Origin: Polydactylus sextarius
Taxonomy: Eukaryota > Chordata > Actinopteri > Polynemidae
Length of the DNA stretch: 64,000 nucleotides
Assembly: GCA_016801845.1 (NCBI GenBank)
Contig: CM028906.1
Coordinates: 5,844,501 to 5,908,500 of the forward strand
Direction: 5' to 3'
Shown: in pieces, positions 36,260 through 48,060 of the stretch
Position numbering within the stretch: position 1 is the first letter of the stretch
Layout of the letters: the number at the start of each line of letters is the position of its first letter
The notes under the pieces: generated by a model
The model's input: the letters and a program-made list of their open reading frames with translations, nothing else
Databases searched by the model: none
What the model was told of the DNA's origin: nothing
Position numbers and translations under genes: made by a program

Positions 36260-39200
36260 CCTACACAGAAAGGACTTTGAATGAAGTTCATCCTGAAAAA
36301 TCAGAATTTAGTGTCGCATCTGTCATTAGCTGCTGTGGTGGTTACTAGATGAAGTTACTTTCACATCTTTCACATCAATCAAAGTGACACCCCAACTCAA
36401 TTTCAACCCAACTCTTTAACACTTCTATATTTGTTTCTATTTTTCCTGCCATTCTTAATCCTCCCTGATTGCTCAATTGCCCCTCTGACTGGCATAAATA
36501 GCCCTTAATGAACACAAGACCTTTTTGAATCAGAGCAAATCAGAGGTATGAGCAAGATTAACAAATCTGAAAGCAGTTTATATGCCCAAACCCGTGGTAC
36601 TTGAACCAGAAATCATTCACATCACATCTCAGAGATCTCAAACAGAGAATATATGCAAGTAACCATGAGTGCTCCAGCACAGACAATATGACAGCCTGAA
36701 TATAAAGCAACAATGACACATATAACAAGGAGATTTATCATTACAAAACCACCTTAGGACATTTTTATTGTGAATTTCAATATCCCATGTGAATGGAAAG
36801 TGGAGGGAAGTCGGAAATGAATGACGCATGCTGGTGGTTGACAAAGGGCGCGACTCTTGTTACAAGAAGCATCGATGCAATTTGCAACTTTGTTCAACCT
36901 TTGGGAAGTGAGTGGGCAGAAAGTCAGAGTAACACAGGCAGAACAGAGACCAGCTGGTTTCAGGTTTTTTTGGGGGGAATATCAGTCTTTTTAGTGATGC
37001 ACCGTTGTTTATAATGAAATATTTCCGATGCCTTGTTATTTATATTTGAAATAACTGAAAACATTACTGAATTAGAGCCCACATAGTGTGTAGCAAACTG
37101 CTCATACTTAATTTTATGTGAAATTTCAACATTTTTTACTGCTCTTATTTGGGCAATATCAATTCAGTTGAAGAATCTATTTACAGAGAAAAATCAATAG
37201 ACAAACAATAATAATAACTAATAATACTAACTCTAACTTTCATTCTGTGTTATATCAGTAACTGACTGTATTGATCACTTTATAACCCCAGAAAATGAAA
37301 CTGTTAACAGATTACAGTGAAAGCAGGAATAGAGTCATACCTTAACAGTAACAAATGTATGTTGCTGATTCTTCTTTATAACCTTGGAATCTCAAAGGGA
37401 AAAAAAGGATTTCAAAAGAGCTGATGAATGCCTCATGTAGGTCAATGTTGTGGCAATCCCAAAATCTGGTGACTTAAAGAGCTGAAAACTGGAATCTAAG
37501 GGGGTTGCATATTAAATTGGCACAGATGAAAGGCAAAGTTTGTCCGACTCAGAACTATTATAAATAAAAAGAAACTCTGGACAGGTTTTTGTAAAGATTA
37601 TTCTCCACGATACCTTATCATAGCAGAACTTCGCTCTATGCAAGGTATAGTTAATTAATTGTACATACAACATTAATTATACATTTCAGCACCGCCTACT
37701 GCACTAAAATGACAAATCTGCCAGATCTGAGAAAACTGACGATGATGCTTAGACACAAAACTCTGCCATTGTTTGTCAACATAACATTAATGCACAGATT
37801 GTGGGGAAAGGGTGGGAGGTGGGGGTGGGGTTATAGCCGTCCTCAGTGTGAAAGTTTCCTCTCAATCGAATGTGGGTGTGACACTGTTGCCTTTGAGCCT
37901 TGTGCACAAACATGCCAAACTCAGCAAATGCAAACTGCAGGGCCCATTATCTGGACTATTCATGCTGTGCACGTTCCCCCACTCCTGCTGCAAATCGATG
38001 GACTGTGTGGCAGCAGGGGCTGAGGGCTGGGTGGGGCTGACAGACCTCAAATCAGTAGAAAGGCAATTTCTATTGATCTGGCTAAATCAGTGGAGACAGA
38101 TGCAACCCATTCACAACTCTGACAATCTACGGATCCTCCGCTGGGCTCTGACCTACATTATGTTGACAAGTAAACACAACTTCAGAGGACAAGTCTTCAG
38201 TCTCTTCCTTCTTCCTACTTCTCTTCCTATCTCTTCTCTGTCACAGTCTCCGCCACTGCTGGGTGTGATTCATCCTCTGCTCCTACCGCGGTGTGGAAAA
38301 GCCATGTTTGTGCTAACAAGATTAATTAAAAAGTGGCTGTAAATGAAAGTCTTATTTCTGGTATTTTGTGGCTGTGGGGCGCTTTTTGTTGCACTGTGGT
38401 AGTTTCCGCTAAGGAAGATTAATACTGTGCATCATTTTTGCATTGCCCACTGTTGCAATTTTATGGTGGAGTCACTCCTGCTACATTTAAGGGGGTAATT
38501 AACATTGTCCTAAGGCACAGGAATATGTCACTCCATTTTTATTGATACGGTACATTTTTGACGCCACATCCAAAAGTCTGTTCTAATGTACGAGGTTCAA
38601 GCAATGGGCTTATTTCACACTCGCACAGTTATGAGAATTAACATTTGAATGATTGAATGTCACCGCAAGTATGCAAACATTCAGTGTATTCCAATAATCC
38701 AAGATGTGTTAAGTTGCACTAAAGTGTGTGACAAACAGTATGTGAGCACAAACAAACAAAGATTATGTGATCCCTTTCCGTGTAGTAATAAAAAAAATAA
38801 ATAAATAGTTTCCATGACAATCTGCAAGTTGATGCACATTAAACAACATGAAAGAACTCAGACTAAATAATGGGTTTACTCCACACACAGACTCTAAAAG
38901 GAGAGATGTATAATAACTGTAATAATGTTTAAACCATTTTCATGTGCAATATGCAGTAATGTAGCCCATACTGTGTCAGGCTTCTCTGGGGCTTCATTTC
39001 TTAATTTCCTAAAAACATTTTTTTTAAATTAGTGGGTCTTCATTTGAAAGACTAAAAAAACATACAGTGATAAACTATAATTTAATTGTTCTTTTTTACT
39101 CACTTAGGGGGAACTTGTGCTGTCTGAGCTGTCACTGCTGGGAGACTTTGACTCTGCTTGATGTAAACAGAGGTGATGTGTCTGTAGAGGGGAACATAAC

Positions 39201-40220
39201 TTTGGATGCTTGAGGACATAAAATCAGACTGAAACTACATTTTAAAAAGAGTAATTAGTTTTGAATGAGTCATACAGTCACACAAGTCACACAATGGAAG
39301 AATGAGCATTAATTTGTAGGTTACAGGAATGACATTAACTACAAAGGCATGACGTCTCTCCGATAGGTTGTTTAAATCATGACACAGGTAATAGTCCAGT
39401 TCCTCTATAAAGCTGTGTTCATTTTTTTGTTTCTTTTTAACATTTTCATTTCAGTTACCGTTGTCCTGCAGCAAAAACATCCTGGAGCAGTCAGCTCGTC
39501 ACCTGCGCTCGCAGATCACCACCTGCTGACCTCAATCATAACAACCATTCCTGCTAACTTGTCACAGCCTGACTCCATGACCCCTTGCAGTTGCCTTGAG
39601 AGCAAATTAGTCTGTGACATCAACACGAGGAGACAGTTTGTCCCAGGAAATCCTGACAGTTCTCATACGTGTGTCAAAAGGCTGAACGCTGAATGAAAAC
39701 ACATCCTTAGCTGCTTCTGACATTTTTCTCAAATTAAAATCATCAATAATAAAAAAAAAAAAAAATCATTTTGAGTCACTGTGTAGAAATATATACTTTC
39801 AGCTCGTAAATACATTTTTACAAAATGCAATTCAGATATTTTCAGATATTTTCCAAAGTGTGTGTCATTGTGCAGTGAAGCAAATACATCTACTCAGAAA
39901 AGAGATTTAAAAGTTATTTGATGCTTCATATGCAACAGCGAGTAAATGATTAATTGGCGGAATAATTCATTCTGAATGGAAACAAAATAAGTAGTAAGTA
40001 ATAAGAAGGGCAACAAAACTGTTTCACAGGTTGAAAATCACATTTTTAGAAAAATCTATAAAAATCTCCTGCTTCCAGCAAATTTGAAATAAGTAGGAAA
40101 TAACAGAAATGCCTGTACCTAATTGACTGTACGACGAACTATGAACTTCTTTTTGGGTTGAATTTCTGTCCTCGTTATTTAATAAAGTGGATTTATCTGG
40201 CTGTTATTTTCCAGCTGAGT
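36260..40220. other. Non-coding stretch with one GC-richer patch
   Basis: No recognised gene. A GC-richer patch at 37790-38340 gives two overlapping plus-strand frames (104 and 176 codons) with no domain. An AT-rich patch (ttaattaaaaagtgg) follows at 38320. The 105-codon frame at 39379-39696 also matches nothing that I know. Confidence 0.45.
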
Positions 40221-40224
40221 TTGT

Positions 40225-40440
40225 GTCAACTAACATTGACATTGTGATATTGTCGGCCTCTCTCCAGCTGGTTCACACAGTTGACTGCCATGTACCCCAG
40301 GAAGATGCAGTAGAGGAAGTACAAAGTTGAAGAAATTGAGGGGCGCCAAAACTTAAGTGTGATGATGGGGCTGGAGAATAAATACCTTGGGAAAGCAGAG
40401 GGTTTGAAACCATTTCAATATCAAGACTTCTTCTGCAGAT
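40225..40440 (-). other. Weak exon-like segment on the minus strand
   Basis: Read on the minus strand, a strong polypyrimidine tract (ccctttccttccccttttca...ctgcag) ends at 40439. Downstream, one frame reads FWRPSISSTLYFLYCIFLGY and then MAVNCVNQLERGRQYHN before a stop. The hydrophobic stretch and codon choice look protein-like. However, no family is recognised, no good donor follows, and the frame from the acceptor differs from this one. It could be a terminal exon, a relic or chance. Confidence 0.2.
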
Positions 40441-40995
40441 AGGGATGAAAAGGGGAAGGAAAGGGCCACAAACCAGCAAATAAAAGTCTCTAGCACTAGA
40501 GTGGCTCTAGTCTAGAGCTGGTAAAAATGGTAGTCAGTGACTCTGGATGTAAAAAGAAAGGGCTCCATCTGGGCCTCAGGTGGTGAAGGGGTTCATAGCT
40601 GATTCCTCTGGAAACATTGTGGATGTATCAGAAGAACATTGCACAAAACACAACAGAACACACAACACAAGAGAACTAGTTGATTGATGTTCAACAATAT
40701 TGTGTAATGTTTTTTGGGGTTTTTTTTTTAATTATTATTATTATTAAGAAATTGAATATCATCACATATAAACTTTAAACTAGAAGCATGGCCTGTATGC
40801 CTCTACCACCCAATCATAACTGTCTAATCTGACAAACAAAACCCTCTCTTGGTTCTGTGTATCCAACTAAAAACCTGTGGAGACTAAGCTTTTGAAAGTG
40901 TTGTCCCTGTAATGTGGGATGTTGTACCCATCCATCTCAGTTTCACTGTCTCTGTTGATTGTTTACTTTACTTAATTGCAATTAATTAGCCTGTG

Positions 40996-41196
40996 ATTTC
41001 TTGAAATATGGCCAAATACATGTTTTGTGATATCACAATGACCTTTAATCACCAACATCTATTTAATTCATCTTTGAGTACAAAGAACATTTGTGCCAAA
41101 TTTGACATGATTCTTTTAAAGGTGTCTTAAGATGCTGAATTTACAGGAATGTATCAGATGGACAGACAAACCAAAAACATGATGCCTGAGGCCACA
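40996..41196 (+). repeat. Dispersed teleost repeat, copy 3
   Basis: Blocks ttgaaatatggccaaataca, ttgtgatatcacaatgacct, attcatctttgagtacaa, tgtgccaaatttgacatga, ggtgtcttaagatg and gacagacaaaccaaaaacat followed by gatgcctgaggcc follow the unit from start to end. This copy keeps the 3' 'atgcctgaggcc' but has lost the perfect palindrome in the 5' part. Confidence 0.7.
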
Positions 41197-43289
41197 TTTG
41201 TCAGCATAGACACAAATTAAAGCCAACAAAATATATACATTATGTATCAGCCAATCAGCCACCTTACTACCTAATTAGCAACACTTTGTTCTTACTGAAG
41301 TACTTCACTGGGTTTCTGATGGTACCAGATAATTGGCACTTCCCAACCCGTGAGAGTGAGAAAAGTAAGTTAAAGAAAGGTTGTAAAGTAACTGAGCTTA
41401 ATGGCTGCTGGCCATCTGTCACTAATAATGAATGAAGTCATTTGTGATTCAATTAGCACTGCTCACAAAAGAAAATGAAAATATCATGTTTAACTGAGCA
41501 GTCGCATTAGAGGCTGGTTTCATATCTTCTTCTGCGTCTTGTTTTACCAGCCACAATAACAAATAGTATCTTCTATCAGATTGATTCTTCTTCAACTCTT
41601 GCTTCTCTTAAAACAGCACTGCACAGGAGATAGAGCAGGAGCATGCACCCTCATTTGACCTGAAAACAGTCCAAGAAAGATGGTTCATCCTCCACAGGGT
41701 CAGTAGCTTATTGTTTTCATTTCTCCAAGTTTGAAGATATTGTAGGTCACTGACATTTGTCTTAAACTGATATGATTTAAGCAAACACGGTTGGGATGCA
41801 ATGAAGATAAATACAACATTTTATTGTAACTTTGGTGTTTGAACGGACAGTAGAGAAGTTTCTGTTAAAGGTCTTGATATTTTCTTTTTCTATTTGCCAC
41901 GTCCCTGGGTTATCACTACAATCCACTGGAACTGCTGCGAGCTTTAAATGGTCACAGCTGCTGCCCTTTCACGACAGAGAATTTTCAGGCATTCACATTT
42001 GACTCAAGAAGCATTGCAACCTGCATGGTATGTGACACCCTCTGTCCTTAAACCTTATACAAACATATGAGAACAATATGGATCTGACAGGTCTTGAATT
42101 TGAACTGTATATTTTCAGACTGATATTTATATCCTTCCTCTGTCTTTCATTTGTCACACCACCATCTCATGCAGTGTGTGACAGTATTAAGCTGATCCTG
42201 TCAGGGTTTATTTATCAAGTGACCTGGATATTAATACTTGTTTTATGACTTCGGTACATTCTGCTCGTGATTATTTTCCATTGATCCCGTAATTTAACAG
42301 ATTTTCTCATATATTGGTGATTTTTGGTGCTGAGAACTTGTTGCTATGGTGTTTTTTGCTTCAAACATCAAAGGCTGCACTGTGCTGTCATTTACCCTTG
42401 GAGTCTCTGTACCATTTTCTTTATTTCATTTGTCATTTCATGCATTGTGGCTGTTTTTTTGTTTTTTTTTCAGTGTTGTTGCCTTTGTAAAGACATTTAA
42501 ATGTCCATTCACACTTTAGTATCCACCATAGTCCTGAGGCCAGATGTATAAATGATTGGCACACAAAAACCATAAAACACTAAAACAAACCAAAAAAACA
42601 TGCATAAGACACTACCCTCATATAAGCTGGTATTTTTTAAAGTGCATGTTTTCCGTTTTTCGTCAGGTACAGGTTTCCAGAGACAGCAGCAGGTGAGATG
42701 ATGGAAAGGCAACTAAATATAAAGTTTATTCAGGTTGTCTGTGTGAAGTACAAAGGCATGCTCGTAAGTCATCTATGAGAAATGAATTTTTTTAATTTGA
42801 GCCACTATTTCTCCTTTGTTGATATATTAATTTATTCCAGTTTGTGATGCACTTTAAAGTCTGCTCCAATAAGAACTCTATAAATTAATCAATGATCATC
42901 CTTCTGACATTTAATAACCATGACTGAGATACCACTGTGATAATGGTTTACAGGTACAGGTGATGGATGAATTAGTGGTATGGGTGCTATAATTATCCAC
43001 AGCCAAACTTTAATTGTTCTGTGTAATGACAGCTGCCCCAGTGCTGCTAGATAACTGCACCGATGAAAGGCAGGTGGTGAATCGCACATTGTTTTTTTTC
43101 TGCTGCTGCTGTTGCTGCTTCTCTTTGCACAACCGAGTATCAATATGTGTCTCTACATCGTTTAATGACAAACTGTTGAAGAGGATATGAGGCTCATGTG
43201 CTCCTAATTCCACAGTGGTTGAGTTGTATAAGTATGTTTACAAAAATGTGACAAAAAGAATATGAATCTATACACTTGTAATACACATA
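41197..43289. other. Non-coding stretch, one weak exon-like segment
   Basis: No gene is recognised. At 41617-41698 (plus) an 82-base segment follows a good acceptor tract (cttcaactcttgcttctcttaaaacag) and ends AGG|GTCAGT. It reads TAQEIEQEHAPSFDLKTVQE in one frame with a stop upstream. No known protein comes to mind, so it is not called as a gene. A CTG-rich patch occurs near 43100. Confidence 0.4.
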
Positions 43290-43560
43290 TGTCACTCCAC
43301 TGATTACCCATGGTTGCCCCAATCAAATTCAAGTCACTCATGTTCTCCTGCAGAATGACTCCTGGGTCTGCACCTGTCAACTTCAAGTCATGCTTAGGCT
43401 CCTTCTCAACCACTGCATTTATCCAAAGCACTTCAACTGGTACGTTCATCCCAGCACACACGGCAATCACAGTCCAAACTTTTCATTCGTGGTCCCCCAG
43501 ATGCTATCCAAGCATTGAGAGTCCCTCTAAATCTTCAAGAATGTGTTTATTTATTACTAA
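43290..43560 (+). mobile_element. LINE reverse-transcriptase C-terminal relic
   Basis: The plus-strand frame from 43310 reads VAPIKFKSLMFSCRMTPGSA followed by PVNFKSCL. It matches the teleost LINE pattern 'HWLPVxxRIxFKxLxLxYKAxxGxAPxYL' that follows the RT domain. Just upstream, ccactgattacccatggttg is the counterpart of the 'SLHWLPV' region. Later text ttcattcgtggtcccccaga corresponds to the 'F..WSPRLWNxLP' block. Stops and indels mark it as dead. It is a different family from the LINE at 7.5 and 32 kb. Confidence 0.7.
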
Positions 43561-45905
43561 AATTTAAAAAAGGGTAAAATATTCAAACAAAACAAAAACA
43601 AAAAACAAACAACGAAAAACAAGAAACCCAGTGTTGAGAACTCAGTGGTTTATCAGCCTCATATCTATTTAACTGTTACTAAGAACATTATGAACATTAT
43701 GAACACTTGCCAGGATTGAGAGCTTCCTATACATGTAAGCCCTCACAAGTTGTACGACAGCTTCTGATCCAGGCTACTGTTCCACTTAATCTCCCATCTC
43801 TTGTACAACATGTTTTCCTGGCTCTGCGTCCTCATTTTGTCCTTGCTGCATGGTTCTGCTCCCGAACACTAAAATCACTGTGGGATGGGATGGCAGCGAC
43901 TTTATTGCAGGATCAATAGATCCTTAAGACAAGTGATCTCCAGCCATTGCAAAATAAGGTGAGCTTTGCTCTCAATACGTCACTGTCAGTGCTCCTAATC
44001 TTGCAGGGTTTTTTTTTTCAACATGGAAAATGATTATTATCTTGACCTGAGATTTTCTGACCACAGTAGATTGTTGCATAGGGATACTGTTATAATGTAG
44101 TGTACTGTAATACTTATGTGAAATGAGTGTGTCAATAGAAAAATCAGCACCAAAAAACTATATTATTTTTGATTCTGGGAAATCAGCAATTTCTCAACTA
44201 CACCAATTTGTCAGTGTGCAGAGGCAGAAGGAGACTTAGGCTGAGAGCTAGTCTCTATCAAGAGTAGGAGGTATACAGTATCATCATCAACCCTGTCTAC
44301 AGAACATATTGCTCTATAACTGCATGCCTTTCCACTTCAAGATCAGTCATATAAAATCTCCTCTGCCCATTTGTGATCACCTCTGACTGTCTGCTCAGCT
44401 CTCTCAAAATCACAATCCTTTGGAAAGTTCAATAACCAAACCTGTTTTACCACCACACAGTGTTTGAAGCTCTGCAGTGTTTTTTCCAAGTGCTATTTTA
44501 TAAGAGATTGCTTCCCTCAGAAACTGTGAAGCAACTATGAAGGAGACTGAAGCCTCAGAAAGAAAGTAAAAAACAATAAAAGAGCTGTTGTTGAGGAGAC
44601 CAAAGTCTCAGCACTTGAAAGTAAGAGAAGACTTTAAATTAAACACATGTTGAACAGGTGAGTCTTCATTTAATCTTTGGTGACAGTCGAGCTCCGAAAT
44701 CTGCATTCCACTGAATACTGAGGTCATGAAGTCACCACTGTTAAGACCCGAATTTTTCAATGAGATGTGCAAAATACTGGATCTGAATGAAGCATCTTAA
44801 ATATATTAGATTGTAAATAGCTTTTGAAATGGTGGCGACACTAACATCGGACATTAACCGTCAGCCACTGCCGTGACTCTGCCATGCATTATTTTCAAAG
44901 ACAAGCTTTATATTTGAAGACCTCTGTTCATTGTCACAGGATCATATCGTGATTGGCCTCTTAGAAGGAGAAGGCTATAGCTCGTAGTGGTCAAGTGTTC
45001 ATTATATATCCCCCCCAGGGACCACACACACACATACACACACACACACAGAAACACACCGTGCTAATAACAAACTCCATCCCTCTTTGACAGCGATTTA
45101 TATCTGACAGAAAATGTGGAGGTGAAGGGGTCACTCATTCCTTGGGGGAGATTGCATCTAGGCAACTAGATTGCATTTCAGGAGTCCAAGCCTCAGCTCA
45201 TTCCATTACCAATAAGAACAGAAATGACAAGTAATCTTAGATAGGTAACCACAACTACAGAGTACAGCATCCGGACTCTGTGACACGTTGCATTGGATTT
45301 ACATGAAGACACAATGTATCTGTGACCAAGATCTTTGAATGTGAAGCACTGCTGAAGGACGTAACAGTGACTTCATGGAAAGTGATGTGACAGACAGAAC
45401 AGCTCGAGCATCCTCACAGCAAACAGATATAATCAGCCTCAGAGAGGATATTGACTTCAGATACCTTGATGGGCAGCAAAGCATTGGGAGTGTGTCAAGA
45501 CAGGCAGGTGAAGGAGCACAGCACAGTGGTGACACTGTGATAAACTAGTGTACACACAATGCAAGCTCTAAATATGCCTAAGCCCAACACAGCAAACAAT
45601 GCGGCGCACACCCACACTTAGTGTACTGTATAGGCAACAGGGAACGCTCAACTCACCCACACAGTGGGCTTTGTACACATGATCTAAATAAATGATTTGT
45701 CTTTTTCTCACATTCCCCCTTCCTCACTCACATCGCAATGGTTGCACACAAAATAAAATTCCCTTTGAACAAGATAAGATAAATATACACAACAGAGAGA
45801 GAAAACTGTAAAAGTCAAAGCAGAAAGATCACATTCTGCAAAATAAACAAACAAAACTCACACACACTCAGACATGAGAAGAAAATGTAGGATAAAAGGA
45901 CTCAC
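43561..45905. other. Non-coding stretch, likely tetraspanin intron
   Basis: This lies immediately downstream of the minus-strand tetraspanin exon. No second tetraspanin exon (which would carry a GxxxxGxGIW-type stretch and a later CxG-ENKC) was found here on the minus strand. It holds A-rich (CAAA)n-like sequence at 43587-43625 and (CA)n at 45022-45050. Confidence 0.5.
45022..45050. repeat. (CA)n microsatellite
   Basis: About fourteen CA units with one TA interruption. Confidence 0.9.
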
Positions 45906-45985
45906 CCAGAAGAGGAGATTGAAGAAGACCATTCCATAGCGCAGGGCCATCATGCAACCCTCGGCCATCCTGCAGCGCCGCAGTT
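45906..45985 (-). CDS. Tetraspanin, first coding exon (5' end of gene)
   Basis: On the minus strand the tract cctctccttcatattcctcctag forms a good acceptor ending at 45986. The exon runs 45985-45906. After 17 untranslated bases the ATG at 45968-45966 opens 21 codons, MAEGCMMALRYGMVFFNLLF plus W, and the exon stops in phase 0 at the consensus donor GTGAGT (45905-45900). Tetraspanins of the TSPAN4/TSPAN9/CD9 group have a first coding exon of about this length. It ends at the same residues (FNLxFW), inside the first membrane segment, with a Cys near the N-terminus that is usually palmitoylated. Tetraspanins are four-pass membrane scaffolds for integrins and other partners. Identity with TSPAN9 or TSPAN4 is about half over 21 residues, so I give no symbol. 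The remaining exons are not found in the window and may lie beyond its left edge. An unspliced upstream frame is open, but the acceptor argues against using it. Confidence 0.8.
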
Positions 45986-46391
45986 CTAGGAGGAATATGA
46001 AGGAGAGGTCCAGGTAAAATACCACGTACTTCTTTCCCTGGGCGTAGCGTCCCTTGGACGTCTGTGGCCCTTTTGTTGTGTGGAAACCAAAAGCAAACGG
46101 CGGCCGCTTGTACTCAAACTCTCCACTGAAGCGGTGGAACCCAGAAGTGAATGGTGGTGTGTCAGGTTTACTGTCCAAAGATGGACTACGCCGGTATGGA
46201 GTCTCGTCTGTGCTTGAACGTCTCATTATGAAAGCTGGACGGAGCTTTAAAAGTCTTAAATAGTCACTCAGGTCTAAGCAAAGTCCACAGAAAGGAACAG
46301 AGAAGTTATTCCAGCAAGGGCTGAGAGATGATTTCAGTGCAGTTTCTACAAAGCCCAATCCCCACTCAAAAACAGTTATGACCCCTGTCAA
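45986..46391 (-). other. Coding-like open segment upstream of the tetraspanin exon
   Basis: The reading frame of the tetraspanin exon stays open without a stop up to 46391. Within it, MRRSSTDETPYRRSPSLDSK and later GFHRFSGEFEYKRPPFAFGF have a hydrophilic, protein-like composition. The opposite strand is also open (46054-46263, 69 codons), which is more typical of a GC-richer repeat or untranslated sequence than of a gene. The acceptor at 45986 suggests that this segment is intron. I do not recognise any family in it. Confidence 0.3.
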
Positions 46392-47613
46392 ACCTTGAAA
46401 CTGCTGATTTAATTATACCCCCAGATCACACCAGATCTGTCTTTATCTGTGGGAGACAATGTGCTGCCATTCACTTGACACGACTTTCTCTGTTTAATCC
46501 TACAGTGCCACTATCTTCAGCAGGAGACTTTGCATAATCCTGCTGCAACACCTGTATAATTCTGTGTATTTAGGACATAATCCAACACAAATACACACAT
46601 CTGCACATCCCTGTTTCACTCTCTGTAATCCTTTAAACACAGGTGACGTGCTCTTTAGAGATAAGCTGGTTCGCTGTTTCATCTCATGTCAGTTCAATCA
46701 GGTTAACGACTGGAGGACTTCAGCTCGACCTCTCCAGCTGCTTGTTGGGTTGGCAAAGAAACAATCCCAAAACGTCCTACCTGGTCTCATGAGATATTCC
46801 CAAGCAGGTGATCTCTGTCGCGATGTAATAACACCCTCACTTCAGCCAATCAACTTCTTTTACTCAGTAACAGATTGTGGGTCCACTGAGAATAAAATGC
46901 TCTGCTCAAGTCTTGTGTGAGTGTTAAGCATGTGGTCATGGATCTCAATGTGCTTTTGCTGACATGCAAAAAAAAGACAAGAGAGAGAAAACCTAAAGAA
47001 GAAAGAGATGAAGAAATGGGAGGGAAGGATATAAGAGGAAGATTGAAAAGAACAATGGAAGGATGAATAATGCGTGAGAGCGGACCCTTATTTGGCTTCT
47101 AGAATTAGTATCCCTGTTGAATTCCTGACTCCCACAGTTCCTTCCTTTGCTTACGTTGCCTCTGCCTCAACTTGTCCTATTTATCTGTGAAAAGTGTCAA
47201 GGGCTTACTTTGCCTCTCTTCACAGCCTCTCATTCACACATCTAGCAATTCAACCTCTCCCTCTTATTCTCCTCCTGCACCTTACTCTGAGCACCTCTCC
47301 CTCCCCCCTATGTGCTGCCGGCGGTTAATTAATTTCCAGACTCTCATCAGTGTGGCAAAAAAAGTGTGCGGTGTCCCTTCTTCTCGTCTCCCTTTCCTCC
47401 GCTACAACGTCTCTCTCCTCTTCTCTAGGTGGGCAAGGAGATCAAGGTGTCCACCGGGGTCATGACCAAGCGGCAAAGAGAGTAAAAGAACAAGAAGGAG
47501 AGACGGGCAGGGAGACAGTTTCCTCACAGAAGCAAAAGAAAGACTGCAGTGTTTGAGCGGTAGTCCAGCCTTGCTGCCTGAAGCTCCCTCCCTCTTTCTG
47601 TTCTCATGCTCCT

Positions 47614-47615
<2 letters not shown>
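46392..47615. other. Non-coding stretch upstream of the tetraspanin exon
   Basis: It holds a pyrimidine-rich belt at 47100-47430 and a GC-richer segment at 47430-47560 (tgggcaaggagatcaaggtg, ccaccggggtcatgaccaag) that might be untranslated exon on the minus strand. No splice donor there is convincing. The plus-strand frames of 97-118 codons match nothing that I know. Confidence 0.4.

Positions 47616-47684
<69 letters not shown>
47616..47684. repeat. (TC)n microsatellite, 69 bases
   Basis: An uninterrupted TC tract, GA on the tetraspanin strand. It lies about 1.6 kb upstream of the tetraspanin coding exon, between the exon and a possible promoter. Open frames through it (Ser-Leu or Arg-Glu repeats, up to 140 codons) are artefacts. 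Confidence 0.97.
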
Positions 47685-47687
<3 letters not shown>

Positions 47688-47689
47688 CC

Positions 47690-48060
47690 CTCCCTCCCTT
47701 TTTCTTTCCTCTTTTCTCTCTCAAGCTCTGATGCTCTCCCCTCCACACGCACAATCTCAAACATCCATCCCTCCTCGGTAACTGTCCCCAAAAACCGGGT
47801 AGCGCGAAAGGCTGGAGCAGTCATTCATATTCTGGCCACACCCTACAAGGGAGCGCAACCAATCAGTGTCTCAAAGTCCCATCCTCCCTCGTGAACACAC
47901 CAATCATGTCCGACCATCTACCAGATAACACTCGCACATTGCACACACGCACAATGCACACGGAACCTGGTATGTTGTTAACATATCAGTGCTGCACTTG
48001 CGGTAGTGCTTCCTCCTCCTCCTCTCTGTCTCCTGCTCGGAGCTCATTCCACATGCAGAG
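47690..48060 (-). promoter_or_regulatory. Possible TATA-less promoter of the tetraspanin gene
   Basis: This segment is richer in CpG (for example gggtagcgcgaaagg, gagcgcaacc) than its surroundings. On the minus strand it has an ATTGG (inverted CCAAT, 47859-47863) and a GGGTGTGG GT box (47837-47844). It lies 1.7-2.1 kb upstream of the first coding exon and next to a long GA tract, a common feature near vertebrate 5' untranslated exons. No TATA box or clear 5' untranslated exon with a donor could be fixed. The tetraspanin gene may use another, more distant promoter. Confidence 0.25.

Noticed and set aside
47402..47824. 140-codon minus-strand frame and its partners
   Set aside because: Most of it is the (TC)n microsatellite read as Arg-Glu repeats, with unrelated ends.
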